The notes: generated by a model from the letters alone, not told the origin. Shown: positions 33,992-43,082, counted from the first letter of the stretch. The stretch is DNA of 64,000 bases from CAMPJM01 sp964440915 (GCA_964440915.1 CAYTTV010000016.1:5990-69989); one strand, 5' to 3'. Numbers and translations: made by a program.

Positions 33992-35392
33992 CTATTGCCA
34001 GCCGCCACCTAAGGCTCTGTACAATTCCACTATGGAATTAAGTTGGGTAAAGTGTGCATTAATTAAATCTAGTTGCGCATATAAAGCATTTTGCCTTGCT
34101 GTCAATACTTCAAGATAATTGACCATACCGTTGTTGAGCAATTCTTCTGAATATATTGTGGCAGTATCATAAGCTTCATATTGTAGCGTCTTGATATCGA
34201 TGCGTTCTTCAGCAGTTTCAAAAGTATAGAGTGCATCAGAAACTTCCCTGCTAGCATTCAAAATGGCCTTCCGGAAATTGAGCAATGCCTGCTCCTGCTG
34301 TGCCTGTGCCACTTCATATTGCGTACGAATGCGTCGGCCATTAAGGATAGGCTGTGTAAGCGACCCCATGAGAGAGGCAAACAATGAGTTTGCGTTCAAC
34401 AGTTGATCTATTTCAAGGCTTTGGAATCCGCCAGTAGCAGATATTCGCAACGAAGGGTAGAAGTCACTCCTGGCTACGTTGGTCATTTCAAAGGCATTAA
34501 TAAGGCCATATTCGGCAGCCATTACATCGGGGCGATTACGCAGCAGTTGAATGGGAAATCCGATTTTTATGTCTTGGTTGATGGCCTGCTCTTCCAATCT
34601 TCCTCTATCAATAGCTTGTGGCGCTTCCCCTAACAAAATAGACATGGTATTTTCCAAAAGCTTAATATTGGTTTTCAAATCCAATAAAATGCTCTGTGCA
34701 TCATACAGTTGTGCTTCGGTTTGCTTCACACCCACCTCAGTCACGTAGCCCGCTTCTTTCAGTGCTTTGGTTGTTTCCAAACTGCTTTCTCGGTTGGCGA
34801 TAGATTGTTCAGTGATTCTTATCTGCTCGTCGAGCGCTACTAATTGATAATAAACGGTAGCAATACTGGCAACAAGCTGGGTTTTCACCGCTTTGTGAGC
34901 CGCTACTGTCTGCAAATATGAGGCTTCCGATGCTCTCTTATAACTCCTGATCTTACCCCATATATCTGCTTCCCAAGAAGCATTGGCTGAAAGCTCGAAT
35001 TGCGAAATACCGCCATCGTACAGTGCGCCCATCTGCCCATTGCTAGACAATTCTTGATGCGAAGCCTGTCCTGTGGCACCAATAGTAGGGAGGAATCCCG
35101 CTCTTCCTTGTTTATAGTAGGCATTCGCAGCTACGATTTGTTGTAAAGCAATTCGGATATCGAGATTGTTTTCTAACCCTTCCTCTATGTGACCCATAAG
35201 TAAAGGGTCGGTAAAAAGCCCTCTCCAGGAAACTTCCGCCATGGTGATGCTATCCTCAGGCAATTGATCGGTTCTGAAATAAGCTTCATTCACCACTTCA
35301 GGTCGTTGGTAATCCCGAGCCACAAAACATGACTGGAGGAAAACCAACAGAACTGGTGCAAAAATTAGTTTATTGATTGTTTTTCTCTTCAT
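33992..35392 (-). CDS. RND efflux outer-membrane factor (NodT/OprM family)
   Basis: A 466-residue TolC-like lipoprotein channel. The signal ends in a lipobox (LLVFLQSC, Cys at residue 22). Two repeats of the family are visible: long helical stretches such as TVAAHKAVKTQLVASIATVY and the EYGLINAFEMTNVARSDFYPSLRI motif, with ALYAQLDLINAHFTQLNSIVELYRALGGGW at the end. It would form the trimeric exit duct for the pump encoded just upstream (the genes are 18 bases apart). Last gene of the operon, followed by a strong hairpin terminator. Confidence 0.93.
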   Translation of the reverse strand: MKRKTINKLIFAPVLLVFLQSCFVARDYQRPEVVNEAYFRTDQLPEDSITMAEVSWRGLFTDPLLMGHIEEGLENNLDIRIALQQIVAANAYYKQGRAGFLPTIGATGQASHQELSSNGQMGALYDGGISQFELSANASWEADIWGKIRSYKRASEASYLQTVAAHKAVKTQLVASIATVYYQLVALDEQIRITEQSIANRESSLETTKALKEAGYVTEVGVKQTEAQLYDAQSILLDLKTNIKLLENTMSILLGEAPQAIDRGRLEEQAINQDIKIGFPIQLLRNRPDVMAAEYGLINAFEMTNVARSDFYPSLRISATGGFQSLEIDQLLNANSLFASLMGSLTQPILNGRRIRTQYEVAQAQQEQALLNFRKAILNASREVSDALYTFETAEERIDIKTLQYEAYDTATIYSEELLNNGMVNYLEVLTARQNALYAQLDLINAHFTQLNSIVELYRALGGGWQ

Positions 35393-35410
35393 TGTTTAAG
35401 ATATCTTGAA

Positions 35411-38400
35411 TTAACTGTTAGAAGCTATTTCTTCTTTGATTTCTGGTTTTCCACTGATCTTTTCTTGGAGCCACTCAAAAAGGATATATAGTATCGGAAT
35501 GACAAACACACCGACTACAGTGCCCACTAAAAGGCCACCCACAGCACCAGTACCGATAGAGCGGTTTCCAACTGCACCTGTTCCGCCGGCAAATACCAGC
35601 GGCATCAAACCAATAATGAACGCAAACGAGGTCATTAATATAGGCCTTAAACGGACCTTAGCGCCATCAAAAGCAGCTTCTACTATGGTAAATCCGGCCC
35701 TTCGACGTTGGATGGCAAACTCCACAATCAAAATGGCATTTTTTGCCAGCAAGCCTATCAGCATTATCAAGGCAATCTGAAAGTAGACGTTCACTTCTAA
35801 TCCTGCTAGCTTGGTGGTGAGGTAAGCGCCCATAATACCCACTGGTAAGGATAGCAGTACTGACAATGGCAATAAATAACTTTCATATTGACCAGCCAGA
35901 ATGAAGTACACAAACAAGACACTTAAAATAATAATAAAAGTAGTTTGATTGCCCGCTGCGATTTCTTCTCTTGTCAAACCAGAAAAGTCCACTGTATAGT
36001 TGGTTGGAAGAGCCGTGGCACTTACTTCTTGTACGGCCCTGATAGCATCTCCAGAAGAGTAGCCTGGGGCAGAAGCACCGTTTACATTGGCTGAGTTGAA
36101 CAAGTTGAATCGTGTTACAGCTTGAGGGCCGTATACGCGCTTTAGATTGACAAACTCAGTGATTGGGGCCATTTCTCCTTGAGAATTCCTCACAAAGATC
36201 GCATTGAGATCGGACGTGTTGGCACGGTCTTCTGGTAGTGCCTGAACAAACACTCTATACTGCTTTCCAAATCTTGAGAAGTCTGCTGCATAAATACCCC
36301 CAATATACCCCTGTAGCGTCCCGAATATACTGCTTATAGAAACCCCTGCTTCTTTTGCTTTAGGAGCATCAAGCATGATCTCATATTGTGGGTAGTTGGT
36401 GTTGAAAGAACTTTGGGCATACAGGATTTCTGGACGCTGCATCAAGCGTCCCAAAAATTCTTCGGTTACCCTATCCAGCTCAGTGAAGTCTCCTCCCAAT
36501 CTGTCTAATACCAACATTTCAAATCCTGACGACACCCCGAAACCTGGTACACTAGGAGGGGCAAAGAATAGGATATTGGCATCTGGAATGCTGGCAGCAG
36601 CCTGAAACATTTGTCCCATGATGGCATCTGCAGACATTGATTCATCTGTCCTTTCGTCCCAATTTTTCAATTTCAAAAACCCGAGGCCATAGTTACTTCC
36701 TGCTCCCGAGATAAGGCTAAATCCGTTTACAAGCGATCCTCCTTCTACGCCAGGGATATCCTTTATCTTGTTATACAACTCTTGTGAAACCGCCACTGTC
36801 CTGTCTAAAGAAGCACCTGCTGGAAGTTCTATATTGGTAAAGATCATCCCTCTGTCTTCGTTAGGCACAAAACCTGTAGGGGTTGTGGTAGCAGACCAGT
36901 AGATAATGCCGACAGAAGCCAATAAAATAGCCGCTGTCACCCATTTATGCCTATACAAAAAGGAAAGCGAGCGTACATATCTTTTGGTCGTGGCTTCAAA
37001 AGCAATATTGAAGTTTTTGAAAAACCTTTGTAAAAGATTCGTCTTTTCTTTCTTTTCATGGGTAGGCTTCAAGAATATGGCACAAAGTGCCGGGCTTAGC
37101 GTTAGCGCATTAACTGCAGAAATAGCGATTGCCACAATAAGGGTTACGCCAAACTGCTCATAAAAAACGCCTGTCGGTCCTGTAATAAAAGTTACGGGAA
37201 TAAATACGGCTCCCATTACCAAAGTAATAGAGATAATGGCTCCTGTGATTTCTTCCATCGCCTTGTGGGTAGCTTCTCTGGCGCTTTTCATTCCTCCCTC
37301 TAGTTTCGCATGGACCGCCTCTACCACAACAATGGCGTCATCAACCACAATTCCGATTGCGAGTACTAAAGCAAAAAGGGTCAGTAGGTTGATTGAGTAT
37401 CCAAAGAGTCCTAAGAAAAAGAATGTTCCTATGATAGAGACAGGAACAGCAATGGCCGGGATAAGGGTGGACCTAAAATCCTGAAGGAAAATGAATACCA
37501 CCAAGAATACTAGGATAAAAGCTTCAATCAAAGTGACAACCACTTTATTGATGGAGGCGTTCAAAAATTCGTTGGTATCGAAATTCACCATTACGTTCAA
37601 GCCTACTGGAAGGTTTTCCTTGAGCTCATCCAATCTTTCATGAATATTTTCGATAATCTCCTGAGCATTGGATCCAGGAGTTTGGTATACACCCATACTT
37701 ACACCAGGTTGCCCGTTATAATAAGAAATGGCGGTATATCCTTCTGCGTCGAGCTCTACTTCTGCTACATCTTTCAGTCGCAGATACTGCCCGTTCCCAA
37801 GTGCCTTTATCACTATGTCCTCATATTGTTCCGGAGTATTGAATCTACCCCCATATTTGATGATATATTCAAATGCTTGCCCACTATTTTGTCCCAGTGC
37901 TCCAGCTGCTGCTTCCAAACTTTGCTCATTGATAGAAGCAATGACATCGGCTGGAATCAATTCATAAGCCGATAACTTCTCGGGCTGAAGCCATATTCGC
38001 ATGGCGTAATTCTTAGCGCCAAACACACTCACGTCTCCCACACCCCTGATTCTTTTTAGGTCGGGAAGGACGTTTATGTTCAGGTAGTTTTGGATATAAG
38101 TGGCGTCATAATTTTCATTTTCGGAATAAAAGGTGATGAACATCAGTGAACTGGTCTGTTGCTTTTGTGTGGTAACCCCAGATTGGGTCACTTCACGTGG
38201 CAAAAGAGGAGTAGCCCTGGCCACCCGGTTTTGAACGTTTACAGCCGCAATATCAGGATCTATGCCCTGCTCAAAAAACACTTCAATCGAGGCCGAGCCG
38301 TTATTACTAGCAGTCGACGTAATGTAGGTCATGCCTTCCACGCCGTTGATTTGTTCCTCAATAGGGATAATCACACTTTCCAGAACTGTCTCAGCGTTGG

Positions 38401-38554
38401 CACCAGGATAGTTGGCTGCAACCCTAACGGTCGGAGGGGCAATATCTGGATACTGAGTCACGGGCAGCGTAGTGAGACCAAGTACCCCTAAAACGAGGAT
38501 AATAATGGATACTACTGTAGATAATACAGGTCTATCTATGAATTTTTTAATCAT
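35411..38554 (-). CDS. RND multidrug efflux pump, inner-membrane subunit (AcrB/HAE1 type)
   Basis: A 1047-residue RND transporter, the usual length for the family. It begins MIKKFIDRPVLSTVVSIIILVLG. Proton-relay residues are present: paired Asp in GIVVDDAIVVVEAV (transmembrane helix 4) and Lys in LIGLLAKNAILIVEFA (helix 10). Porter-domain segments such as YPGANAETVLESVIIPIEEQ and GVEGMTYITSTASNNGSA are conserved. It exports amphiphilic compounds with the adaptor (38564) and outer-membrane factor (33992) encoded on either side. Regulation is probably by the TetR protein at the head of the locus. Confidence 0.96.
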   Translation of the reverse strand: MIKKFIDRPVLSTVVSIIILVLGVLGLTTLPVTQYPDIAPPTVRVAANYPGANAETVLESVIIPIEEQINGVEGMTYITSTASNNGSASIEVFFEQGIDPDIAAVNVQNRVARATPLLPREVTQSGVTTQKQQTSSLMFITFYSENENYDATYIQNYLNINVLPDLKRIRGVGDVSVFGAKNYAMRIWLQPEKLSAYELIPADVIASINEQSLEAAAGALGQNSGQAFEYIIKYGGRFNTPEQYEDIVIKALGNGQYLRLKDVAEVELDAEGYTAISYYNGQPGVSMGVYQTPGSNAQEIIENIHERLDELKENLPVGLNVMVNFDTNEFLNASINKVVVTLIEAFILVFLVVFIFLQDFRSTLIPAIAVPVSIIGTFFFLGLFGYSINLLTLFALVLAIGIVVDDAIVVVEAVHAKLEGGMKSAREATHKAMEEITGAIISITLVMGAVFIPVTFITGPTGVFYEQFGVTLIVAIAISAVNALTLSPALCAIFLKPTHEKKEKTNLLQRFFKNFNIAFEATTKRYVRSLSFLYRHKWVTAAILLASVGIIYWSATTTPTGFVPNEDRGMIFTNIELPAGASLDRTVAVSQELYNKIKDIPGVEGGSLVNGFSLISGAGSNYGLGFLKLKNWDERTDESMSADAIMGQMFQAAASIPDANILFFAPPSVPGFGVSSGFEMLVLDRLGGDFTELDRVTEEFLGRLMQRPEILYAQSSFNTNYPQYEIMLDAPKAKEAGVSISSIFGTLQGYIGGIYAADFSRFGKQYRVFVQALPEDRANTSDLNAIFVRNSQGEMAPITEFVNLKRVYGPQAVTRFNLFNSANVNGASAPGYSSGDAIRAVQEVSATALPTNYTVDFSGLTREEIAAGNQTTFIIILSVLFVYFILAGQYESYLLPLSVLLSLPVGIMGAYLTTKLAGLEVNVYFQIALIMLIGLLAKNAILIVEFAIQRRRAGFTIVEAAFDGAKVRLRPILMTSFAFIIGLMPLVFAGGTGAVGNRSIGTGAVGGLLVGTVVGVFVIPILYILFEWLQEKISGKPEIKEEIASNS

Positions 38555-38563
38555 TATGCGATC

Positions 38564-39679
38564 TTATTTAAATACCACGTTTATTGAATTGGCAATACTG
38601 TCAAAAGCTACCGGCTGTGGGACAATCGGCATGTTGTTTCGAATCTTGCCTACTCCTTGGGCCACTATTTTTTCTCCAGCTTCAATACCTGATGCCACGA
38701 CCACGATATTGTTTATCCTGTCCTTTACGGCTATAGTAGAAGATACTGCCACTGTGTCTCCCTGCACTTTGAATACATATACTCTTCCTTGCTGCTCAAA
38801 AGTAGCAGAAGCTGGAACCACAGGGGTGTTTTCGTAAATTTTGGGAATTCTTATCCTGCCGCTATTTCCATTGGCCAGAATGCGGTTGGGGTTAGGGAAG
38901 GTAGCCCTAAAGCTAACAGTTCCTGTAGAAGTATTTACCTGACCGGTTATCGTTTCGATCTTTCCCTTATGTTTATATACCTGGCCATTCACCAGTTCCA
39001 ACTCTACTGGTGGTAAGTTTTTTATTTTGTCCGCCAGTTTCTCGCCCTCTACTTCCTGTATAAAATCCAAATAATCACGCTCATTCATGGTGAAAAAAGC
39101 ATACACTTCATTGGTTACGGAAACAGTTGTCAATGGGGTCGGATCGGCAGGGCTCACCAAACTCCCCTCTCGATAAGGAATAGAGCCAACATACCCATCT
39201 ACTGGACTTTTAATAGTAGCATAATCGATGTTGGCCACGATGCTGTTGTAAGCAGCCTTAGCTTGTGCCAATCTGGCTTCTGCTGTTGTCAATTGCACGG
39301 AGCTGATGATGTTCTTTTCTACAAGCGGTTTCAGCTTGTCTACTTCTACCTGAGCAGCGTTTATATTGGCTTGGGCAGCTCCTGCATCCTGGCTAAGTGC
39401 TTGTGTTTCTATCCTAAAAAGCGTTTGGCCTCTCTTTACTGCTTGTCCTTCATCCACCAATACTTGGGTAATATATCCGCTTACTTTGGCCCTCACAGCA
39501 CTATTGATGGTTCCTTCGATACTTACAGGAAAAGAGGTATATGCTGTTACAGTCCTATTTGGAACCTCAACTACTGGGAAAGGCATTGCCGTGGGTCCTT
39601 GTTGCTGCTCTTGCTTCTTTTGGCACGAGGCGAGAAAAAGGAGGCTAAAAGCAAAGCCGAAAAAACTAATTTTTTTCAT
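38564..39679 (-). CDS. RND efflux periplasmic adaptor (AcrA family)
   Basis: A 371-residue membrane-fusion lipoprotein. The start at 39677-39679 gives the signal MKKISFFGFAFSLLFLASC with a lipidated Cys; the longer frame from 39772 adds 31 residues with no function. Lipoyl halves are GTINSAVRAKVSGYITQVLVDEGQAVKRGQTLFRI and the later YATIKSPVDGYVGSIPYREG. A coiled-coil hairpin lies between (ANINAAQVEVDKLKPLVEKN). A beta-barrel and membrane-proximal domain follow. It bridges the AcrB-type pump, 9 bases downstream, to the outer-membrane factor. Confidence 0.93.
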   Translation of the reverse strand: MKKISFFGFAFSLLFLASCQKKQEQQQGPTAMPFPVVEVPNRTVTAYTSFPVSIEGTINSAVRAKVSGYITQVLVDEGQAVKRGQTLFRIETQALSQDAGAAQANINAAQVEVDKLKPLVEKNIISSVQLTTAEARLAQAKAAYNSIVANIDYATIKSPVDGYVGSIPYREGSLVSPADPTPLTTVSVTNEVYAFFTMNERDYLDFIQEVEGEKLADKIKNLPPVELELVNGQVYKHKGKIETITGQVNTSTGTVSFRATFPNPNRILANGNSGRIRIPKIYENTPVVPASATFEQQGRVYVFKVQGDTVAVSSTIAVKDRINNIVVVASGIEAGEKIVAQGVGKIRNNMPIVPQPVAFDSIANSINVVFK

Positions 39680-39846
39680 GTGTTTAATTATTGTTATGCT
39701 CATTGGGTTATTAATTGATCTCATTTTAAATGAAAATAGAAAAGCATTTGCACGCACAATCCGTGTTGGCATTGTATTTTATAGATTAGAATTAAATTAA
39801 ATGATAATTGTTGATTTACTTCTGTTCCGTATTCAAGAAAAGATCT

Positions 39847-40410
39847 TTATTCAGGAGCCAATCCCTTCCATATTATATTCATAAAGTCATTCAGCTCCTT
39901 TTCGTCTAAGTTGATACTCCCAAAACGGTTGAGCTTAGCTAGGGTATGAATATTGCTTACCAAATAAATCACCAAAACTTCTGGCCTGGCGTTTTTTATA
40001 ATGCCTTCATCCATGCCTTTTTGTAAGAACTCAAAATATAATCCCTTTGTATAACTTGGGCATTTATTGGTATTGTAAGGTGAGTTCATAAACTGCTCAA
40101 AGAATATAAGTACATTGGGGTTGTCGATGTAAAACGTAAATAAGTCATGCCATACCTTATAAAACTTTTCCTTAAAAGGTAAATTCTCCACCAAAGCCAA
40201 TTCTATAGTAGCGGTTACTCTTCCTCTGTTATAATCATACAAAGCTAAAATCAACTCATCTTTGCTCTCGAAATAATGGTAAATAGTGCCCGTAGCTACA
40301 TTGGCATTTTTGGCCACCATGCTCATTGGAGTGCCATGAAAGCCATTGTCTTTTATCAATTCTAGTGTGCTTTCAAATATTGCTCTCTTCTTGTCTGATA
40401 TTTTTTCCAT
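39847..40410 (-). CDS. TetR/AcrR family transcriptional regulator
   Basis: A 187-residue repressor. The N-terminal helix-turn-helix is FHGTPMSMVAKNANVATGTIYHYFESKDEL (about residues 24-53), the classical TetR signature with GTIYHYF. The C-terminal ligand domain is variable. It is the first gene of the same-strand locus, 167 bases before the adaptor gene, so it most likely controls the RND operon and itself. A palindromic candidate operator overlaps its own transcription start (40426-40441). The inducer is unknown but is probably a pump substrate. Confidence 0.93.
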   Translation of the reverse strand: MEKISDKKRAIFESTLELIKDNGFHGTPMSMVAKNANVATGTIYHYFESKDELILALYDYNRGRVTATIELALVENLPFKEKFYKVWHDLFTFYIDNPNVLIFFEQFMNSPYNTNKCPSYTKGLYFEFLQKGMDEGIIKNARPEVLVIYLVSNIHTLAKLNRFGSINLDEKELNDFMNIIWKGLAPE

Positions 40411-40425
40411 CTCAACTTACTTATA

Positions 40426-40441
40426 CCGAACGTTCATTCGG
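40426..40441. promoter_or_regulatory. Candidate TetR operator
   Basis: CCGAACGTTCATTCGG has CCGAA/TTCGG arms and an internal GAACGTTC palindrome. It begins 16 bases before the tetR start codon and overlaps the transcription start expected from the promoter at 40446-40476, as expected for autorepression. Confidence 0.6.
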
Positions 40442-40445
40442 CTTG

Positions 40446-40476
40446 CAAATGTATTGATACAATCAGTTTCTGACAA
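40446..40476 (-). promoter_or_regulatory. Promoter of the TetR-family regulator gene
   Basis: Minus-strand TACATTTG (40446-40453) is a perfect TAnnTTTG match. A TTG (-33, 40474-40476) lies 20 bases further upstream. The start of transcription would fall inside the candidate operator. Confidence 0.6.
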
Positions 40477-40712
40477 GCAAATTCAGCATTTATTTGGCGT
40501 GAACTCGTTAAAGTTTTTTATGGGCTTATTAATGGACTGAGCATTAGAGGGCCCATGACACTTACGGAAGAATGGCACTCTGGTTATGTATATAGCCCGT
40601 TATTCAAAAAAAATTGAAATTGAAAGATGAGCGAAGCTTGAAACTTCTATAATACCCGTAACAAGGCCTCCAAAAGTGATATCACAATATAGGTGTTCCC
40701 TTTATTTTCATG

Positions 40713-40720
40713 TAAGTTTG
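40713..40720 (+). promoter_or_regulatory. Promoter -7 element of the SPFH gene
   Basis: TAAGTTTG, a perfect TAnnTTTG match, 36 bases before the ATG at 40757. No strong -33 box. Confidence 0.5.
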
Positions 40721-40756
40721 TAGACGCATCATTTTAAAATCATAAATAAGAATTAT

Positions 40757-41578
40757 ATGGACAATAAAAGATTAGGCCCTATCATAGTAATAGGGGCAGT
40801 GCTTCTTTTTGTTATTATTTATCTTTCATCCAGTATTTTCGTCACTATTCAATCTGGGGAGGCTGGCGTATTGTATAAAAAATTCGGAGAGGGTACTGTT
40901 ACCGACCAGTATTATGGAGAGGGCTTTCACGTGATCGCACCATGGAATAGAATGTATGTTTATGATGTGAGGACTCAGCAGGAGAATGAGGTAATGGAAG
41001 TCTTATCAAAAAATGGACTGACCATTAAATTAGAAATATCTTTTAGATACTCTCCTCAAGTAGACAAGTTGGGCCTTATTCATAAAGAATTAGGGAAAAG
41101 TTATGCAGAAAAGGTGGTTTTTCCAGAGATCCGATCATCCGCTAGAAAAGTGATTGGCAGTTTTGATCCAGAAGAACTTTACTCCAGCAAGAGAGATTTT
41201 ATTCAGGAAGCCATCTTTGAAGAAACCAAAACGAACGTCGAAAGGAAATACATTTCATTGGATGCCATTTTGATAAGGGGAGTAGAACTTCCGCCCACGA
41301 TCAGAACAGCCATCGAAAACAAGCTAAAGCAGGAGCAAGAGTCTAAAGAATACGAATTTAGGTTAGAGAAAGAGTCGAAAGAGGCTGAAAGAAAGAGGAT
41401 AGAAGCTAAAGGTATCAAAGATTTCCAAGATATTGTTTCAGAGGGGATATCCGATAAACTCCTGAAATGGAAAGGGATAGAAGCTACTTTGGAACTGGCA
41501 AAATCGGAGAATGCTAAAGTAGTGGTGATTGGCCAGGGGAAAGAAGGGTTGCCGATCATCCTTGGAGGAAACAATTAA
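40757..41578 (+). CDS. Prohibitin-like SPFH domain protein
   Basis: A 273-residue membrane-anchored SPFH/Band 7 protein. One transmembrane helix at residues 7-30 (GPIIVIGAVLLFVIIYLSSS) is followed by the SPFH domain (GEAGVLYKKFGEGTVTDQYY, GEGFHVIAPWNRMYVYDVRT, LEISFRYSP). An Arg/Lys/Glu-rich coiled coil occupies residues about 190-225, and AKVVVIGQGKEGLPIILGG closes the protein, a pattern shared with bacterial prohibitins. Such proteins form large rings that organise membranes or bind proteases such as FtsH. It stands alone with its own promoter. Confidence 0.9.
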   Translation: MDNKRLGPIIVIGAVLLFVIIYLSSSIFVTIQSGEAGVLYKKFGEGTVTDQYYGEGFHVIAPWNRMYVYDVRTQQENEVMEVLSKNGLTIKLEISFRYSPQVDKLGLIHKELGKSYAEKVVFPEIRSSARKVIGSFDPEELYSSKRDFIQEAIFEETKTNVERKYISLDAILIRGVELPPTIRTAIENKLKQEQESKEYEFRLEKESKEAERKRIEAKGIKDFQDIVSEGISDKLLKWKGIEATLELAKSENAKVVVIGQGKEGLPIILGGNN

Positions 41579-41664
41579 TCCCAATGGCACTGCTCTCTTT
41601 GTATCTTAGACGTCAGGCATAAATGCCAGTCAAAGTAGCAGAAGGAGTTCATGCAATAATAATC

Positions 41665-41700
41665 TGATGTACCAATGAACGCTAAGGCATTGGTACATCA
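41665..41700. terminator. Bidirectional hairpin terminator
   Basis: TGATGTACCAATG (41665-41677) pairs exactly with CATTGGTACATCA (41688-41700) around a 10-base loop. It lies between the convergent SPFH gene and the TrpF-like gene. U tracts are modest. Confidence 0.75.
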
Positions 41701-41725
41701 TTTAGGCAAATCTAGTTAGGATATC

Positions 41726-42355
41726 TTACTCCAGATCGTCGATCTCGATTGCTTCTAGCACATCAGCCAGATCATTAAAGTCCTTGTAGCCCGATTTTAT
41801 TTCATGTCCGCCGTCCAACGTGATGCCTTTTATCGCAGTGCCCTCAATGAGGTCTAATACGTTTTCAGCCGTAACGCCAAACCCTAATAAAAAAGGATAA
41901 TCCGGAGCGAGTTTATTGATCGCAGGCAGATGTTTATTTAAAGCATCCTCTTCATTTGAGGTGAGTAAAAAGTAACTAACATATGGTTTCTTCTCTTCCA
42001 ACACGGTCTTCCAACGTTCGTCTTCTGGATCTTCAGGTAAGGTAATTTGCAGGATGATTGGTACTTCCAGTTGGGATAGATAGACGATGGATTCAGCATC
42101 TGGCGTCTGGATATAATCTAAGGCATAGCTTCCAAGCAGTTCTTTGATCAGCAAGGGGCTGCTTTCATAGAATTCTCCTACCAATTGTACGCCGGCTATC
42201 CAACCGGTAATTTCTTGGAAGGTTTCAGGAGTTACTACGTCTGGACTGTTGGGGTCTAAACAAAATCCCATAAAATCTACCCCCATGCCCGCGCAATACC
42301 TGGCATCGCTCAGGTTATTCGTCCTATTGATCTTTACTGTTGTTTTTAGTGCCAT
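41726..42355 (-). CDS. TrpF-fold protein lacking the catalytic residues
   Basis: A 209-residue protein that follows the phosphoribosylanthranilate isomerase (TrpF) layout: KINRTNNLSDARYCAGMGVDFMGF at the start, a phosphate-binding loop LLGFGVTAENV, and a closing ITLDGGHEIKSGYKDFNDL that parallels the SGVE..PG.KD motif. The two catalytic residues of TrpF are absent: the Cys of the KICG motif is Asn10 (KINR), and the Asp of the LLD motif is Thr132 (YFLLTS). It is not next to other trp genes. It may be a non-catalytic or re-purposed barrel. An annotation as trpF would be misleading. Confidence 0.6.
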   Translation of the reverse strand: MALKTTVKINRTNNLSDARYCAGMGVDFMGFCLDPNSPDVVTPETFQEITGWIAGVQLVGEFYESSPLLIKELLGSYALDYIQTPDAESIVYLSQLEVPIILQITLPEDPEDERWKTVLEEKKPYVSYFLLTSNEEDALNKHLPAINKLAPDYPFLLGFGVTAENVLDLIEGTAIKGITLDGGHEIKSGYKDFNDLADVLEAIEIDDLE

Positions 42356-42416
42356 GGGTCAAAATTATGGGGTCGCACCCGAAAAACAAAAGGCTTTTTT
42401 CATAATGTTGCTTTTA

Positions 42417-42449
42417 TTTGTGGGTTTGGCGGCACATGCCGTATATTTG
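42417..42449 (+). promoter_or_regulatory. Promoter of the thioredoxin gene with internal palindrome
   Basis: TTTG (42417-42420) and TATATTTG (42442-42449, perfect TAnnTTTG) are 21 bases apart. Between them lies the palindrome CGGCA-CA-TGCCG (42430-42441), a possible repressor or activator site. Confidence 0.6.
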
Positions 42450-42472
42450 CACAGAACTTTAAATTATATAAT

Positions 42473-42787
42473 ATGGCAGTTGCAGTAGTTACAGATGAAA
42501 ATTTCAACGAGCACCTTTCATTGAACGGAAAAGTCGTTGTTAAATATTTTGCTGACTGGTGTGGAAGCTGTAAGCTTTTCGCGCCAAAGTACAAAAGATT
42601 GTCTAACGATCCGCGTTTTGAAGATATCGCTTTTTTAGATGTAAATGCAGAAAAGAATCCTGAGGCACGCAAAAAAGCAGGGGTAACGAATTTGCCCTAC
42701 TTCGCTATCTTCAAAAATGGAGAGTTTGTGGAAGCTGTGGCGTCTAGTAAGGAAGATGCTGTAGTGGAACTGATCCAAAAGCTTTAG
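42473..42787 (+). CDS. Thioredoxin family protein
   Basis: A 104-residue single-domain thioredoxin-like protein without a signal peptide, so cytoplasmic. The active site is FADWCGSCKLF (about residues 26-36), a CGSC rather than the canonical CGPC, which may alter the redox potential. The cis-proline is in VTNLPYFAIFKNG. It would reduce disulfides of partner proteins. A DUF6952-like gene follows 40 bases downstream and is probably in the same transcript; it then leads to mnmA 63 bases further, which has its own promoter. Confidence 0.9.
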   Translation: MAVAVVTDENFNEHLSLNGKVVVKYFADWCGSCKLFAPKYKRLSNDPRFEDIAFLDVNAEKNPEARKKAGVTNLPYFAIFKNGEFVEAVASSKEDAVVELIQKL

Positions 42788-42827
42788 ACCTTACTATTCC
42801 CTATAGAAATATTAAAATATTCATAAA

Positions 42828-43070
42828 ATGAAAATACCTGCAATTAAAAATCTGGTAGAAAATTATACTTTGAAAGAACTCTTAACAGCAGAAGAAGCGT
42901 TGTTGGAAGAGAAAACACCAGCAATGGAGGTAGAGGGTGAGGACGAAGGAGAGCAATTAACCCATATCTTTGCTGCCATCTGGATATTGAATAAAATGCA
43001 AGATGACAATGTGGAGTTTAAAGTGGCTTTGAGAGAATATACCAAAAGAGTAAGAGAATCAATTAGTTAA
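42828..43070 (+). CDS. Small acidic protein (DUF6952-like)
   Basis: An 80-residue protein without signal or membrane segment. Helical and acidic: MKIPAIKNLVENYT, LLTAEEALLEEKTPA, VEGEDEGEQLTHIFAAIWIL, then VALREYTKRVRESIS. The EGEDEGEQLTH motif and general length match DUF6952-type small proteins that often follow thioredoxin genes in Bacteroidota (recalled, not searched). It lies 40 bases after the thioredoxin gene, so it probably acts in the same redox pathway. Biochemical role unknown. Confidence 0.6.
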   Translation: MKIPAIKNLVENYTLKELLTAEEALLEEKTPAMEVEGEDEGEQLTHIFAAIWILNKMQDDNVEFKVALREYTKRVRESIS

Positions 43071-43082
43071 AAATAAGGATTA

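Larger units (their letters stand above)
40411..40756. other. 346-base divergent regulatory region of tetR and the SPFH gene
   Basis: Left part: TetR operator (40426-40441) and tetR promoter (40446-40476). Right part: SPFH-gene promoter (40713-40720). Between them I see no gene. Confidence 0.65.

Noticed and set aside
41726..42355. Standard trpF assignment and a trp operon
   Set aside because: The catalytic Cys and Asp are replaced and no other trp gene is nearby.
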